IMG/VR virus record: IMGVR_UViG_3300046000_007143
Span: 1 to 60,786 of that record
Length of the DNA stretch: 60,786 nucleotides
Direction: 5' to 3' (one strand)
DNA from: a virus
Positions 15,661 to 23,800 of this stretch are shown here, one piece after another; position 1 is the first letter of the stretch; each line of letters starts with the position of its first letter. Below the pieces are notes generated by a model, which saw only the letters and a program-made list of their open reading frames with translations, did no database searches and was not told the DNA's origin. A program made the position numbers and the translations under genes.

Positions 15661-16006
15661 GCGCATCCACCTGCCCCAGGTGCTCGCCCTCGCCGGCTAC
15701 AGCCGCACCACGCTGCGCAACCGGCAACTCGCCGGCACCATGCCCCTGCCGATCGACCGCGGTGCCAGGGGCGGGATCTTCGACAAGGCCGCGGTTCTCA
15801 AAGCCCTTGGGATGACGCAAGATGCAGCCCCCGACCCGACCGAAGCATGGACGTGCGACATCAATGCCCTCCGTGACGATCTCGCTAGGAAAGTACGTCG
15901 TCCTCAAGAAGCGCGCGGACGGCACCAGCAGGGCATACTTTCAGGTTCCGGCACGTCTGCGTCCCTCCGGCTGGTCTCCGGCCATACCGCTGCCCCGCAC
16001 GGCTGA
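15653..16006 (+). CDS. xis: Excisionase-like (AlpA/MerR-type HTH) protein
   Basis: 117 residues from ATG 15653. HLPQVLALAGYSRTTLRNRQ and RGARGGIFDKAAVLKALGM form the small winged helix seen in AlpA/Xis regulators. It sits directly upstream of the integrase. Its last 140 nt overlap the integrase start region in another frame, and the same overlap is present in B (58964-59317), so the long C-terminal tail may be tolerated or functional. Role in prophage excision is inferred. Confidence 0.7.
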   Translation: MTERIHLPQVLALAGYSRTTLRNRQLAGTMPLPIDRGARGGIFDKAAVLKALGMTQDAAPDPTEAWTCDINALRDDLARKVRRPQEARGRHQQGILSGSGTSASLRLVSGHTAAPHG

Positions 16007-17018
16007 TCGACGGGGCACGCTGGACGCGGCCGAGGTCGCTGCCATCAAGCGCGACGCGGAGGCCCTGTACGGCGATCTCATGCAGGCGAAGACCGGCGAC
16101 ACGGTCCGGCCGCCCGAACGCAGCCTGTCGACGCTTGTGGACGCCCTGCAGCGGTCTCCTGAGTGGGCGGCGCTGTCGGACAAGACGCGCGTCGGCTACG
16201 AGACCGGGTTCAAGAAGATCCTGGCATGGTCGAAACGTTGCGGCCATCCTGACCCGACGGCCCTGCCCCGCTCAGCGATCCTGCAGTTCCTGTCGATGTT
16301 CGATGCGGGTGTGGAGCCGGACGGCAGCGTGAGGCCTGCACGCCACACCGCCAAGAAGCACACCGCCGCGGTCCTGCGCCTCGTGCTCGAGCAGGCGATC
16401 AACAAGGGCTGGCGAACGGACAACCCGGCGCGCGGCATCCGCATCAAGGTGCCGAAGACCAAGGCGACGATCTGGGAGCAGAAGGACGTCGACTGCTATG
16501 TGAAGGCGGCGCGCGATACGGGCGTGCCGTCGATCGCCCTCATCATCCTGCTGGAATGGGAGATCGGACAGCGGCTGACCGACGTGCGCGCGTTCCGTCC
16601 GGGCGCCGAGTACGATGCCGAGCGTGGTGTGTTCTCGTTCCGGCAGTCCAAGACCGACGAGCCGGTATCGATCGAGGTGTCGCTGGAGTTGCGGGGGCTG
16701 CTGAAGACGGCTGGCGAGGGGCAGCTGTTCCTGTTCCGCAACGACCGCACCGGCAAGGCCTACACCGAGAACCGGCTGTCCAAGACATTCGCCTGGGTGC
16801 GGGTCGCTGCGGTCAAGGCCGGCGGTCGCCCGCTGATCCTGAAGCAGCTTCGTCACTCGTGCATTGTCCAGCTTGCGCGCGCCGGGTGCACTGTGCCTGA
16901 GATTGCGGCCATCACAGGCCATGCGCTGACGAGCGTGAACGGGATTTTGAGCGTGTACCTGCCCCGCGATACTGCGGTGGCGAGGGCGGCTCAGGTGAAG
17001 AGGGGGCTGGTGGTTTGA
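15867..17018 (+). CDS. int: Tyrosine integrase of prophage A
   Basis: 383 residues from ATG 15867 (an upstream in-frame start lies inside xis). An N-terminal arm-binding region, a SAM-like core-binding domain at about 85-185, and a catalytic domain with R in GQRLTDV (near 237), K in RQSKTDEP (near 263), R in LKQLRHS (near 330, with Lys in place of the first His of the HxxR box), H in TGHAL (near 353) and Y in LSVYLPRD (near 365). It would recombine the tRNA-Pro core at 17540. The B integrase (59178-60314) is about 95% identical, so both phages use one site. Confidence 0.93.
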   Translation, partial: PSVTISLGKYVVLKKRADGTSRAYFQVPARLRPSGWSPAIPLPRTADRRGTLDAAEVAAIKRDAEALYGDLMQAKTGDTVRPPERSLSTLVDALQRSPEWAALSDKTRVGYETGFKKILAWSKRCGHPDPTALPRSAILQFLSMFDAGVEPDGSVRPARHTAKKHTAAVLRLVLEQAINKGWRTDNPARGIRIKVPKTKATIWEQKDVDCYVKAARDTGVPSIALIILLEWEIGQRLTDVRAFRPGAEYDAERGVFSFRQSKTDEPVSIEVSLELRGLLKTAGEGQLFLFRNDRTGKAYTENRLSKTFAWVRVAAVKAGGRPLILKQLRHSCIVQLARAGCTVPEIAAITGHALTSVNGILSVYLPRDTAVARAAQVKRGLVV

Positions 17019-17245
17019 TGAAGCAGCGCGAAGGCTACCGCGATCTTGGCGTCATACCGCCCGATGGCCAAGTCGCTCTTTTCGGACAGCGGTTCGTTGT
17101 CGTCCACCCGAACGGCCCGCCGTTCACGATCGACACCGTGACCGGGCAGCGCGAGATGATCGAAATGCGCGGCGACCAAATGGTGATTCACACTGTCGGG
17201 GACGGGCCGATGACGGGGACGATTACGGCGGTGCTGGTCGAATGA
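17018..17245 (+). CDS. Small hypothetical protein downstream of integrase (A)
   Basis: 75 residues; ATG 17018 overlaps the integrase TGA. Strand-rich (FGQRFVVVHPNGPPFTIDTV). No homologue follows the B integrase. Function unknown. Confidence 0.6.
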   Translation: MKQREGYRDLGVIPPDGQVALFGQRFVVVHPNGPPFTIDTVTGQREMIEMRGDQMVIHTVGDGPMTGTITAVLVE

Positions 17246-17457
17246 GCGACGACCCCATCAAGAACATCGCGTGGGGGCCGGCCCTCCGGCAGCCCGCCGG
17301 GCCTGAGTTCGACTGGCTGAGAGAGCAAGCAGCCAAGACGCCGGACGCTGCGGTATTCAAGGGCCTGATCCCGACGACCACTATGCACGACGCGGAAGGG
17401 GGAATCTGGCTCATTTGCTGGGGGCCTCAAGGCCCGATCAAACCATCCACCCCATGA
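17242..17457 (+). CDS. Small hypothetical protein near attachment site (A)
   Basis: 71 residues, 4-nt overlap with the previous gene. No recognised motif; two Trp-rich segments (EFDWLREQ, GGIWLICWG). Last gene of the A rightward operon before the att region. Confidence 0.5.
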   Translation: MSDDPIKNIAWGPALRQPAGPEFDWLREQAAKTPDAAVFKGLIPTTTMHDAEGGIWLICWGPQGPIKPSTP

Positions 17458-17473
17458 ACCTTCCGCTAACAAA

Positions 17474-17505
17474 AGTTGGACGTCCCGCCCCTCAAGAGTT
17501 GGACG
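17474..17505. promoter_or_regulatory. Integrase arm-type repeats, left arm
   Basis: AGTTGGACG occurs at 17474-17482 and 17497-17505. An inverted copy lies at 17619-17627, a direct copy at 17673-17681 and a degenerate one at 17692-17700, i.e. on both sides of the tRNA core. This is the layout of arm-binding sites for a tyrosine integrase. The same set flanks the right-hand site (60537 onward). Confidence 0.65.
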
Positions 17506-17511
17506 CCTCGA

Positions 17512-17545
17512 CCAATCACAGCCCGCAAACCCTTGCGGTGATTGG
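17512..17545. terminator. Hairpin at the end of the A integrase operon
   Basis: CCAATCAC (17512-17519) pairs with GTGATTGG (17538-17545), and inside it CGCAA pairs with TTGCG. The right arm covers the CCA end of the tRNA fragment. Probably stops rightward transcription; no strong T-run. Confidence 0.45.
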
Positions 17546-17720
17546 TCGGAGTGAGAGGATTCGAACCTCCGACCCTCTGGTCCCAAACCAGATTGTCACC
17601 GTTGAATTCGTTCAGGTCCGTCCAACTGTTTCTGAAATGTTCGCGTGTTATGAATCAAACACTTGCGGACCGAGTTGGACGGATTTGCCCCGGTTGACCG
17701 TCCGAAAAAGAAGGCAGAAA
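17540..17720. repeat. Attachment-region direct repeat, copy 1 (junction of prophages A and B)
   Basis: 181 nt identical to 60602-60782. The first part is the 3' half of tRNA-Pro; the rest is phage arm sequence with AGTTGGACG-type repeats. To its left is the A integrase arm, to its right prophage B begins. In a tandem array this is the hybrid site between two prophages. Confidence 0.85.
17543..17594 (-). pseudogene. 3' fragment of tRNA-Pro(UGG), att core
   Basis: On the minus strand the sequence shows anticodon stem TCTGG, loop TTTGGGA (anticodon TGG), stem CCAGA, variable loop, T-arm GGAGGTTCGAATCCTC, acceptor strand and CCA. Upstream of the anticodon arm no D-arm or 5' acceptor strand exists, so it cannot make a tRNA. 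It is the part of the host gene carried by the phage as the integration core. Confidence 0.85.
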
Positions 17721-17729
17721 GTCGACCCC

Positions 17730-18542
17730 ATGCACAGCACCGAAGACTTGGCTCGACGGATTGAGGCGCACATCATCGAGAGCGCGGATGCGGCTCGCGC
17801 ACAGTGGCGGCATCCGGCCGGCACGACGACCCGGCACTTCACGATCGACGACCTTCTGCCGGCTGAAATCGCCCGCGAGATTTACGCAGCCTATCCCAAG
17901 GACGGCGCCGGGTTCGAGGCGCGTGAGAGCTTCCGCGAACGCAAGTACACGTCGGCCAGGCTCTCCACGCATCCGGTGATCCTGTCCGCGATCACCTACG
18001 CCATTCAGGATCCGCGCGTCGTCGCTGCCATCGCAGACATCGTCGGCTGGGAGAACATCGACCCCGACCCCATGCTCTATGCCGGCGGGCTGTCGATGAT
18101 GTTCGGCGGCGGCTTCCTGAACCCGCACATCGACAACAGCCACGACGCCAAGCGCGACCGCTACCGACGCCTGAACCTGCTCTACTACGTCACGCCAGAG
18201 TGGAAGCGCGAGGACGGCGGGCACCTCGAGCTATGGGACAGGGCCGCGTCGAAGCCGGTCGTGATCGAATCCCGGTTCAACCGCCTCGTCATCATGGAGA
18301 CGAACCGGACCAGCCTGCACTCGGTCAGTCCGGTCGTTGCGCCCGGCCCGCGGTGCTGCGTCAGCTCGTACTATTTCTCGGAGCAGTCGCCAGACGGGTC
18401 AGAATACTTCCACGTCACGTCGTTCACAGGGCGGCCGGAAGAGAGACTGAAGCGTGCGCTGGGTCCGGTGGACAACGGGCTGCGGCAGTGCGTGGCGAGC
18501 GCCCTGAAGGTCGGGCGCGGCAAGCATCAGATGAACGCCTAG
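17730..18542 (+). CDS. 2-oxoglutarate/Fe(II)-dependent oxygenase (prolyl-4-hydroxylase-like)
   Basis: 270 residues. The double-stranded beta-helix signature is complete: H133-x-D135 in FLNPHIDNSHDA, distal H197 in TSLHSVSPV, and R208 in GPRCCVSSYYFS for 2-oxoglutarate. GGHLELWD and NRLVIMETN are the usual strands. Lone plus-strand gene between the att site and the tailspike, convergent with it (4-nt overlap). It is a cargo-type gene. Substrates could be virion protein, host surface or nucleic acid; none is indicated by the sequence. Confidence 0.85.
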   Translation: MHSTEDLARRIEAHIIESADAARAQWRHPAGTTTRHFTIDDLLPAEIAREIYAAYPKDGAGFEARESFRERKYTSARLSTHPVILSAITYAIQDPRVVAAIADIVGWENIDPDPMLYAGGLSMMFGGGFLNPHIDNSHDAKRDRYRRLNLLYYVTPEWKREDGGHLELWDRAASKPVVIESRFNRLVIMETNRTSLHSVSPVVAPGPRCCVSSYYFSEQSPDGSEYFHVTSFTGRPEERLKRALGPVDNGLRQCVASALKVGRGKHQMNA

Positions 18543-20326
18543 GTGCAGACCACGACGGCCGGCGCCGACGAGTACGTCACGACCAGCGCATCGCCCGGCT
18601 CCAGAACGAACTGCCCAGATACCGGCAGGGGGTCGCCCGACAGTCGCGAGAAGACGAGACTGGAAACCGTGCCGCCGTACACCAAAACCCGCTGCTGATT
18701 GCCGCTGGTATTGGTGTAGGTGTACGGGCTCGCACCGACCGTCTGGGCGGTGCGGCTGACAGGCGCATCATGCACGATGCCGTCTGTGCCGTTGCGCAGG
18801 TCACGGAACCGGGTGCGCGTGCCGGCGTCCGTCAGCGTGCCGGTTCCGGGCAACCCGAGGCGGTTGTAGGTGAAGCTGGACAGAAGAGTGTCCTGCGCGC
18901 CGCTCGCAACCGTCACGCTCTGGGTCGTCCCGCCCATCGCGGTTCCGTCCTTCGAGTCGGCGGTGAACGTCGCGCCGACCTCCATGTCGCAGTACAGGAA
19001 CGCCGTTCCAAGGCCGTGCACCTCGGCGTCCGCCGTGTTGGCCTCAAGGTCCATGGCGAACAGTTTGTTGTGCCAGGAGCCGGTGCCGGCGCCCACATCC
19101 CGAACCGTATCCTTGAACCCAAGAGCGCAGTTCTGGATGGTTCCGTAGAACACATTGCCCAGCGCGGTTTCCAACAGGACGCCGACCGGGATCAGGCCGC
19201 CGTCGTAGCCCGAGATCCGCAGGCGGATTTGGTTGTAGCTGGAGTCCTCACCTGCCCCCCGCAGGGTCAGGTGAATGCCCTTGCCGGGAATGGACGGAAG
19301 TTGCCCTTCCAGCCCGGTCACCGTGAAGTCGATCTGATTATCCACCAGCCACTCGCCGTAGAGCGCGGCGTAGGACGTGCCGGCGCTGCTGCACCTGAGT
19401 TGAAGGAGGCTGTTGTGCAGGGCTCGCAGGTAGATGCCGTGGTGGTTCGCGCTGTCATTGAAGACGCGCGGATAGCCGGTGATCGACAGGCCGTGCAGCC
19501 CAGTCCCAGACGCGCCGCCGTCAACGATAAAGGCCGGACCGGCGCCGTACTTGGCCAACCACACCTCGCCCTCAAAGTGCATATCCAGCCGGTCGATCTC
19601 GCCCCAGTTCGGCGACGTTGCGTAGGAGTAGCGCCCGGCAGGCCATACGATACGAATGGCGTTGCCCGCGGCCGACTTGGTGACCGCATAGGCGTGCATG
19701 GCGTAGATGGCTGCGGTCTCGTCGGTGATGCTGTCACCAACCGCGCCGAAGTCCTTGACCGAGACGCGCTCGCGGAGCTTGTCGCGGATCGTCCGCAGGA
19801 TCGCGCCGATGCCGGCCTGAATCCAGCCCAGCAAGCCGCTGCCGCCCTCTTCTGCCAGATCGGTACGCAGGCCGGCATCCGCTCCGGTCCCTGCCGACGC
19901 CACCTCGTTGCCTTCAGAGTCGAACGCGAGGTACTTGCCGGCCGCGCCATAGGGGCGGTTCGCCTTCTTGCGCTGAAGATCCTGCAGGATTGCGGTCGCC
20001 CGGTTCAGGGCCTGATCGACGCTGCCGACGGGCGTCGTGCTGGCCGGCGCGAAGTTCGAGGTGCGGGCGGGCTGCACGTCGCGCTCAATGCGAACCGTGA
20101 CGTCGTCGACCGCCGCGTTCAGCGTGACTGTGCCGCCGTCGTAGCCGCCGCCCTCAAGCACCGCGCCCGAGAAGCTGAAATCGGACTGGTCCATCGCGAC
20201 GCCGTCGACCAGCACCGTCAGGTCCGCCTTGGCGAACACGCTGAACGTGATCGGGAACACGGATGTCGAGGTGACGACCGTGAACTCGGCGAACGTCTGC
20301 TCGTCGGGGATTGTCAGCCTGGCCAT
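18539..20326 (-). CDS. Tailspike: T7-type N-terminal anchor plus pectate-lyase-like beta-helix
   Basis: 595 residues. Residues 1-150 (MARLTIPDEQTFAEFTV, then QPARTSNFAP, LNRATAILQDLQRKKANRP) match the N-terminal attachment domain of T7-like tail fibres. From about 195, RVSVKDFGAVGDSITDETAAI is the pectate_lyase_3 entry motif of parallel beta-helix depolymerases. The rest is beta-rich. It should bind the tail tube and recognise or cut a surface polysaccharide. Last gene of the late operon. No Shine-Dalgarno; motif CCCGTGCGTTGAG ends 30 nt upstream. Confidence 0.85.
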   Translation of the reverse strand: MARLTIPDEQTFAEFTVVTSTSVFPITFSVFAKADLTVLVDGVAMDQSDFSFSGAVLEGGGYDGGTVTLNAAVDDVTVRIERDVQPARTSNFAPASTTPVGSVDQALNRATAILQDLQRKKANRPYGAAGKYLAFDSEGNEVASAGTGADAGLRTDLAEEGGSGLLGWIQAGIGAILRTIRDKLRERVSVKDFGAVGDSITDETAAIYAMHAYAVTKSAAGNAIRIVWPAGRYSYATSPNWGEIDRLDMHFEGEVWLAKYGAGPAFIVDGGASGTGLHGLSITGYPRVFNDSANHHGIYLRALHNSLLQLRCSSAGTSYAALYGEWLVDNQIDFTVTGLEGQLPSIPGKGIHLTLRGAGEDSSYNQIRLRISGYDGGLIPVGVLLETALGNVFYGTIQNCALGFKDTVRDVGAGTGSWHNKLFAMDLEANTADAEVHGLGTAFLYCDMEVGATFTADSKDGTAMGGTTQSVTVASGAQDTLLSSFTYNRLGLPGTGTLTDAGTRTRFRDLRNGTDGIVHDAPVSRTAQTVGASPYTYTNTSGNQQRVLVYGGTVSSLVFSRLSGDPLPVSGQFVLEPGDALVVTYSSAPAVVVCT

Positions 20327-20355
20327 CGGGCCAGATTGCGGGTGCGGGGGTGCGG

Positions 20356-20368
20356 CTCAACGCACGGG
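20356..20368 (-). promoter_or_regulatory. Late motif copy 1, before tailspike
   Basis: Sense sequence CCCGTGCGTTGAG, 30 nt before ATG 20326. One of eight copies in the late region; see copies at 29635, 32291, 34448, 36456, 37621, 38028 and 41062. Confidence 0.65.
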
Positions 20369-20369
20369 C

Positions 20370-20541
20370 TGAATGAGCAACGGGCGGCGCTGGTTTCCCC
20401 TCACCGCCCGTCCCGCTCTACCACTGGCGTACACGACAACCGAGGCTGTCGCGGTGGGATTCGAACCCACGACCGTCGTTGGGCCGAAGCCCGATCTTGT
20501 GCGAGGCCGGGCGCTACTCCGGCTTGATGGTTAGGACACCC
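20370..20541 (-). ncRNA. Structured intergenic RNA with tRNA-like elements
   Basis: The gap 20327-20648 has no gene. On the minus strand it shows a perfect tRNA T-arm, GTGGG-TTCGAAT-CCCAC (20454-20470), then CGCGACA pairing with TGTCGTG (20453-20447 with 20438-20432), a D-arm-like CAGTGGTAGAGC, and an 8-bp hairpin ACGGGCGG/CCGCCCGT (20380-20387, 20404-20411). No complete cloverleaf can be drawn. It may be a decayed or rearranged tRNA or a leader RNA of the tailspike gene. Confidence 0.4.
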
Positions 20542-20648
20542 AACCGCTACCGGCGTCCGCTCTCACCACCTCTGCTGTGCAACCAGCCGCGTGTCTGCTT
20601 TCCACGCCGCTCGCCCGCGCATTCCTACACCACCCGGTTACGACGCGG

Positions 20649-20825
20649 TTACCGCCTACGCAGCCACACCACCAGCGACAGCCCGACCAGCATCCTGGGC
20701 GACGCGAGGAACTGCCACCGCTCGGTCCAGAGCGACGCGACCGTGCCGGCGCCAATGGCAAGCGCGATGACGGCGGCGAATGCCACCCCCACCGTCGCCA
20801 GAAGCCATTTGCCAGCCCGGACCAT
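20649..20825 (-). CDS. Small membrane protein, holin candidate
   Basis: 58 residues; ATG 20825 overlaps the stop of the large internal virion gene. Residues 6-30 (WLLATVGVAFAAVIALAIGAG) are a clear membrane helix and 40-55 (ASPRMLVGLSLVVWL) a second shorter one; the end is RRR. Size, topology and charge suit a holin, but the rest of the lysis genes are at 39-41 kb. Could also be a virion membrane protein. Confidence 0.55.
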   Translation of the reverse strand: MVRAGKWLLATVGVAFAAVIALAIGAGTVASLWTERWQFLASPRMLVGLSLVVWLRRR

Positions 20826-23800
20826 CACTCGCCTGCCCTTGCCTCCTCGCGCCGCCGCACCTTGTCAGACGCCATCGCCTGCAGGTCGCTCGCGAACATC
20901 TCGGTCACCGCGGCCCGCGCCTCGTCGCGATAGGCGCTGACCACGTCCCGAATGTAGTCAGCCTTGCCGCCGTCCGGACCGTCGGTCAAGCCGAAGTAGA
21001 ACTCGCTGTCCGAGTGGCGACCCTCAGCGACGGCGTTCAGTTGCTCAAACGCAGGCGCACCGGCGAGCCGCATGAACTCGCTGTAGATGTCCGGCCGGTT
21101 CTTCAGCGACACCGTCTCGCCCATGTAGGAGATCGACCGGTTCGGCATGGCCACCGACACGCCGTTGTTCAGGATCTCAAGGTCGATCGCCGACCCGCCC
21201 TGCCCGCGCGACTGCAGTCCCAGGGTGTTGTACATCTGGTCGGACGCCGCCTCGGTGTAGTACCGGCGCTCACGGCCCCACAAATCGCGCTGCGGAGGCA
21301 GGTCGTCGGACAGGCCCGGCATCGTGTTCATCATCGCGGTGGCAATGTTGTGCGTCTCGCGCATGTACGGGTCATCGGCGCGACGCATCGTGCGGGCTGC
21401 GCTGCTGCCGGGGATCATGGCGGATGCGCGGGCCATCAGCAGCCGCTCGGCCTCGCCGTTGCTGCCGTCCAGCAGGGCGCTGGTCAGCTCGGTGATGCCG
21501 CTCAACATGGTCTTGTCGAAGAAGGCCTGGCCGACGGACGCGACGGCGTGCGCCATCACCTCGTCGATCTCGGTACGCCCCGCCTCATCCCAGTCGCCGT
21601 TCTTCATCAGGTCGGCCATGTCCGCCATCAGGCCCATCATCTGCCCCATCGGATCGGCGCGTTCGAAGCTGACCCAGCGGTTGCCGACGCGGATGCTGTA
21701 GGGCTGGAAGACGGACCCGCCGTATTCGTCCTGACGCTGCATGGCCTCACGCTGTGCACGGTTGCCCGGACCACGACCGGTGATCTCGCCGTCCATCGCC
21801 ATGCCGATATAGACCGACGTCAGCGCCGTACCGACCGCCATGCGCGCCTTGGCCGTCTCAGCCGCCGCACCGCCCTCAGCCAGCGCGTCGCGATACCGCT
21901 TCATCATCGGAGCCAGGGGCGAGTAGCGCATGCCCACGCTGACGAGGTTCGCGGGCGTGCGCAGGAACGGCATAACCATCGTGCCGATCGGGATCGGACC
22001 CGCGTTCTCGTCCATCATGCGGCGACCGGCGGAGGCCCATTTGTCGAAGCCGCCCGCGTTGGTGAAGGTCAGCTCGTGCATCTCCTTCTCCGCTGCCGCC
22101 ATCATGTCGTCGGTCGGGTTCTGGATCAGGTCGGCATATCGCGTGCGCGCGGCCTCGCCGGTCAGCCCCTCGGTCGTCACGCGGCGGAAGGCTTGAGCGT
22201 GCAGTTCGCCACGCGCCGCGACCGTCTTGAAGAAGTCATCGGTCAGCGAGTTGAAGTTCGAGGGCGCCTCGGCCAGCATCTGCACGACGTCGAGGAACCG
22301 GCCCAGCGGCGAGTCCTCGCTGACACGCCACGCAGCAGCCGACAGCGGGCGCCCGGCCTGGGACCCGGCCTCTTCACGCTCGGCACGCAGGCTCACGCCC
22401 GGAGGCACAGCATCGTCCAGACCGGGCGCCATGCCGCGGAACAGGCCGTCACGACGCAGCCGCTCACCCGCGTTCGCGCCGATCTCCTGAGCCGCCTGCA
22501 TGGGGTTCATGCGGAAGGTGTCTCGCAGGGCCTGCTGGTAGCCGTGAACCATTGCCGACGCCTCGCCAGCCTTCATGGTCGCAGCGCCACCGAACGCACT
22601 GGCCAGACGGGGCGACACGACGCGCGTGGCGTAGTTCAGGCCCAGCATCATGCCGTTGCCGGCGACGTTGATGATCGGCGTGCCGAGACCTGACAGCAGG
22701 CTGTTGGTGTACACCAGCTTGACGATCTCGCGGGTACGCGCCATCGCGCCGCCACGAACCATCTGGTTGAGCGCGTTGTCGCCCTTCTCGGCGGCCTGCC
22801 GGATGCGACGTGCCAGTTCCTGCGCGCTGTTCGCGCCGCCCGCGTCAGCGATCAGGCTGTCGACCTGACGCAGGTAGGTGGCGGGAGCGTCGGCCGGGAT
22901 CTTGAAGGCATTGAGCGCACGACCGGCTTCAGCGCGAGCGCCCATCAGCTCGTTCTGGATGGCGGAGTGCGTGGCCGTGGCGCGACGGAAGGCGAACTGG
23001 TTGGCCAGCGTCGGCTCGGCCTCGACCTTGCGCGCCAGTTCCAGCAGCTTCGTCGCCGACGAGTTCAGCGCGAGCCTGTAGGCCAGCGCCGTCTCGGCAT
23101 TGACCGCACCGCCCGGCTGACGAGCGCCCATCGCCGACACCCAGTCGACACCGTTCGCGGCCTCGCGCGTCTGGTCCCAGGATCGCGTGCCCCGGCGAGC
23201 CAGGTCGACGTCCTTGGCCATGCGGTCAGCCATGCCGACGATGACCGCCTGCACGTCCTCGGGCGTGTTGATGCGCGCGAGGTTGATGTCGAACACGTTG
23301 TCGGTGGCTTCGGCGCGCGCGACCGTGGCCGACATATCAGCCGGAAGGCGGCGCGTCGTGCGCTCGGCTGCGTCGATCTTCTTCTCAAACGGCGTGATGA
23401 CGGGGGCCTCAGCCTCCTTCGCCACCCGGAACCGCGGCCCCTCGGGATTGCCCAGTGCCTCACGGACGGCGTCTTGGACCTCGACGCCGCGCGCGGCGGC
23501 CTCATCCATCGCCAGCGTCGGGTCGATCTGCAGGCCTTCGGCGCGGGCGGCGTCACGAGCAGCAGTTCGGACCTCACGCGCGGCCTTCAGTCGGCGGATG
23601 CCCACACCCAATACATCGACCGCGCCGCCAAGGATGCCGCCCTCAATCGCGTTCTTGAACCGGCCCTCGACCTCGCCGTCCTCGGGATCAGCGGCCAGCC
23701 AGTTCAGCGCCGGCGCCAGCGCCTCGGGGGCGTGTTCGGCCAGCAGGTTGGACAGGCGCTCCTCTTGCCCGTCGAACGCGGTGAAGTCAGCCAGCGCGCC

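Noticed and set aside
17543-17594. Functional tRNA-Pro gene at the att sites
   Set aside because: Only the anticodon arm, T-arm and 3' acceptor strand are present; the upstream sequence is phage arm DNA without D-arm or 5' acceptor strand, in both copies.
20432-20541. A functional permuted tRNA or two-piece tmRNA
   Set aside because: The T-arm and an acceptor-like stem are convincing but no anticodon stem pairs, no CCA follows the acceptor and no tmRNA tag frame is visible. Kept only as a structured region.
20780-22693. Another long plus-strand frame over the gp16-like gene
   Set aside because: Same reason: high-GC antisense shadow with no recognisable motif and no neighbouring plus-strand operon.
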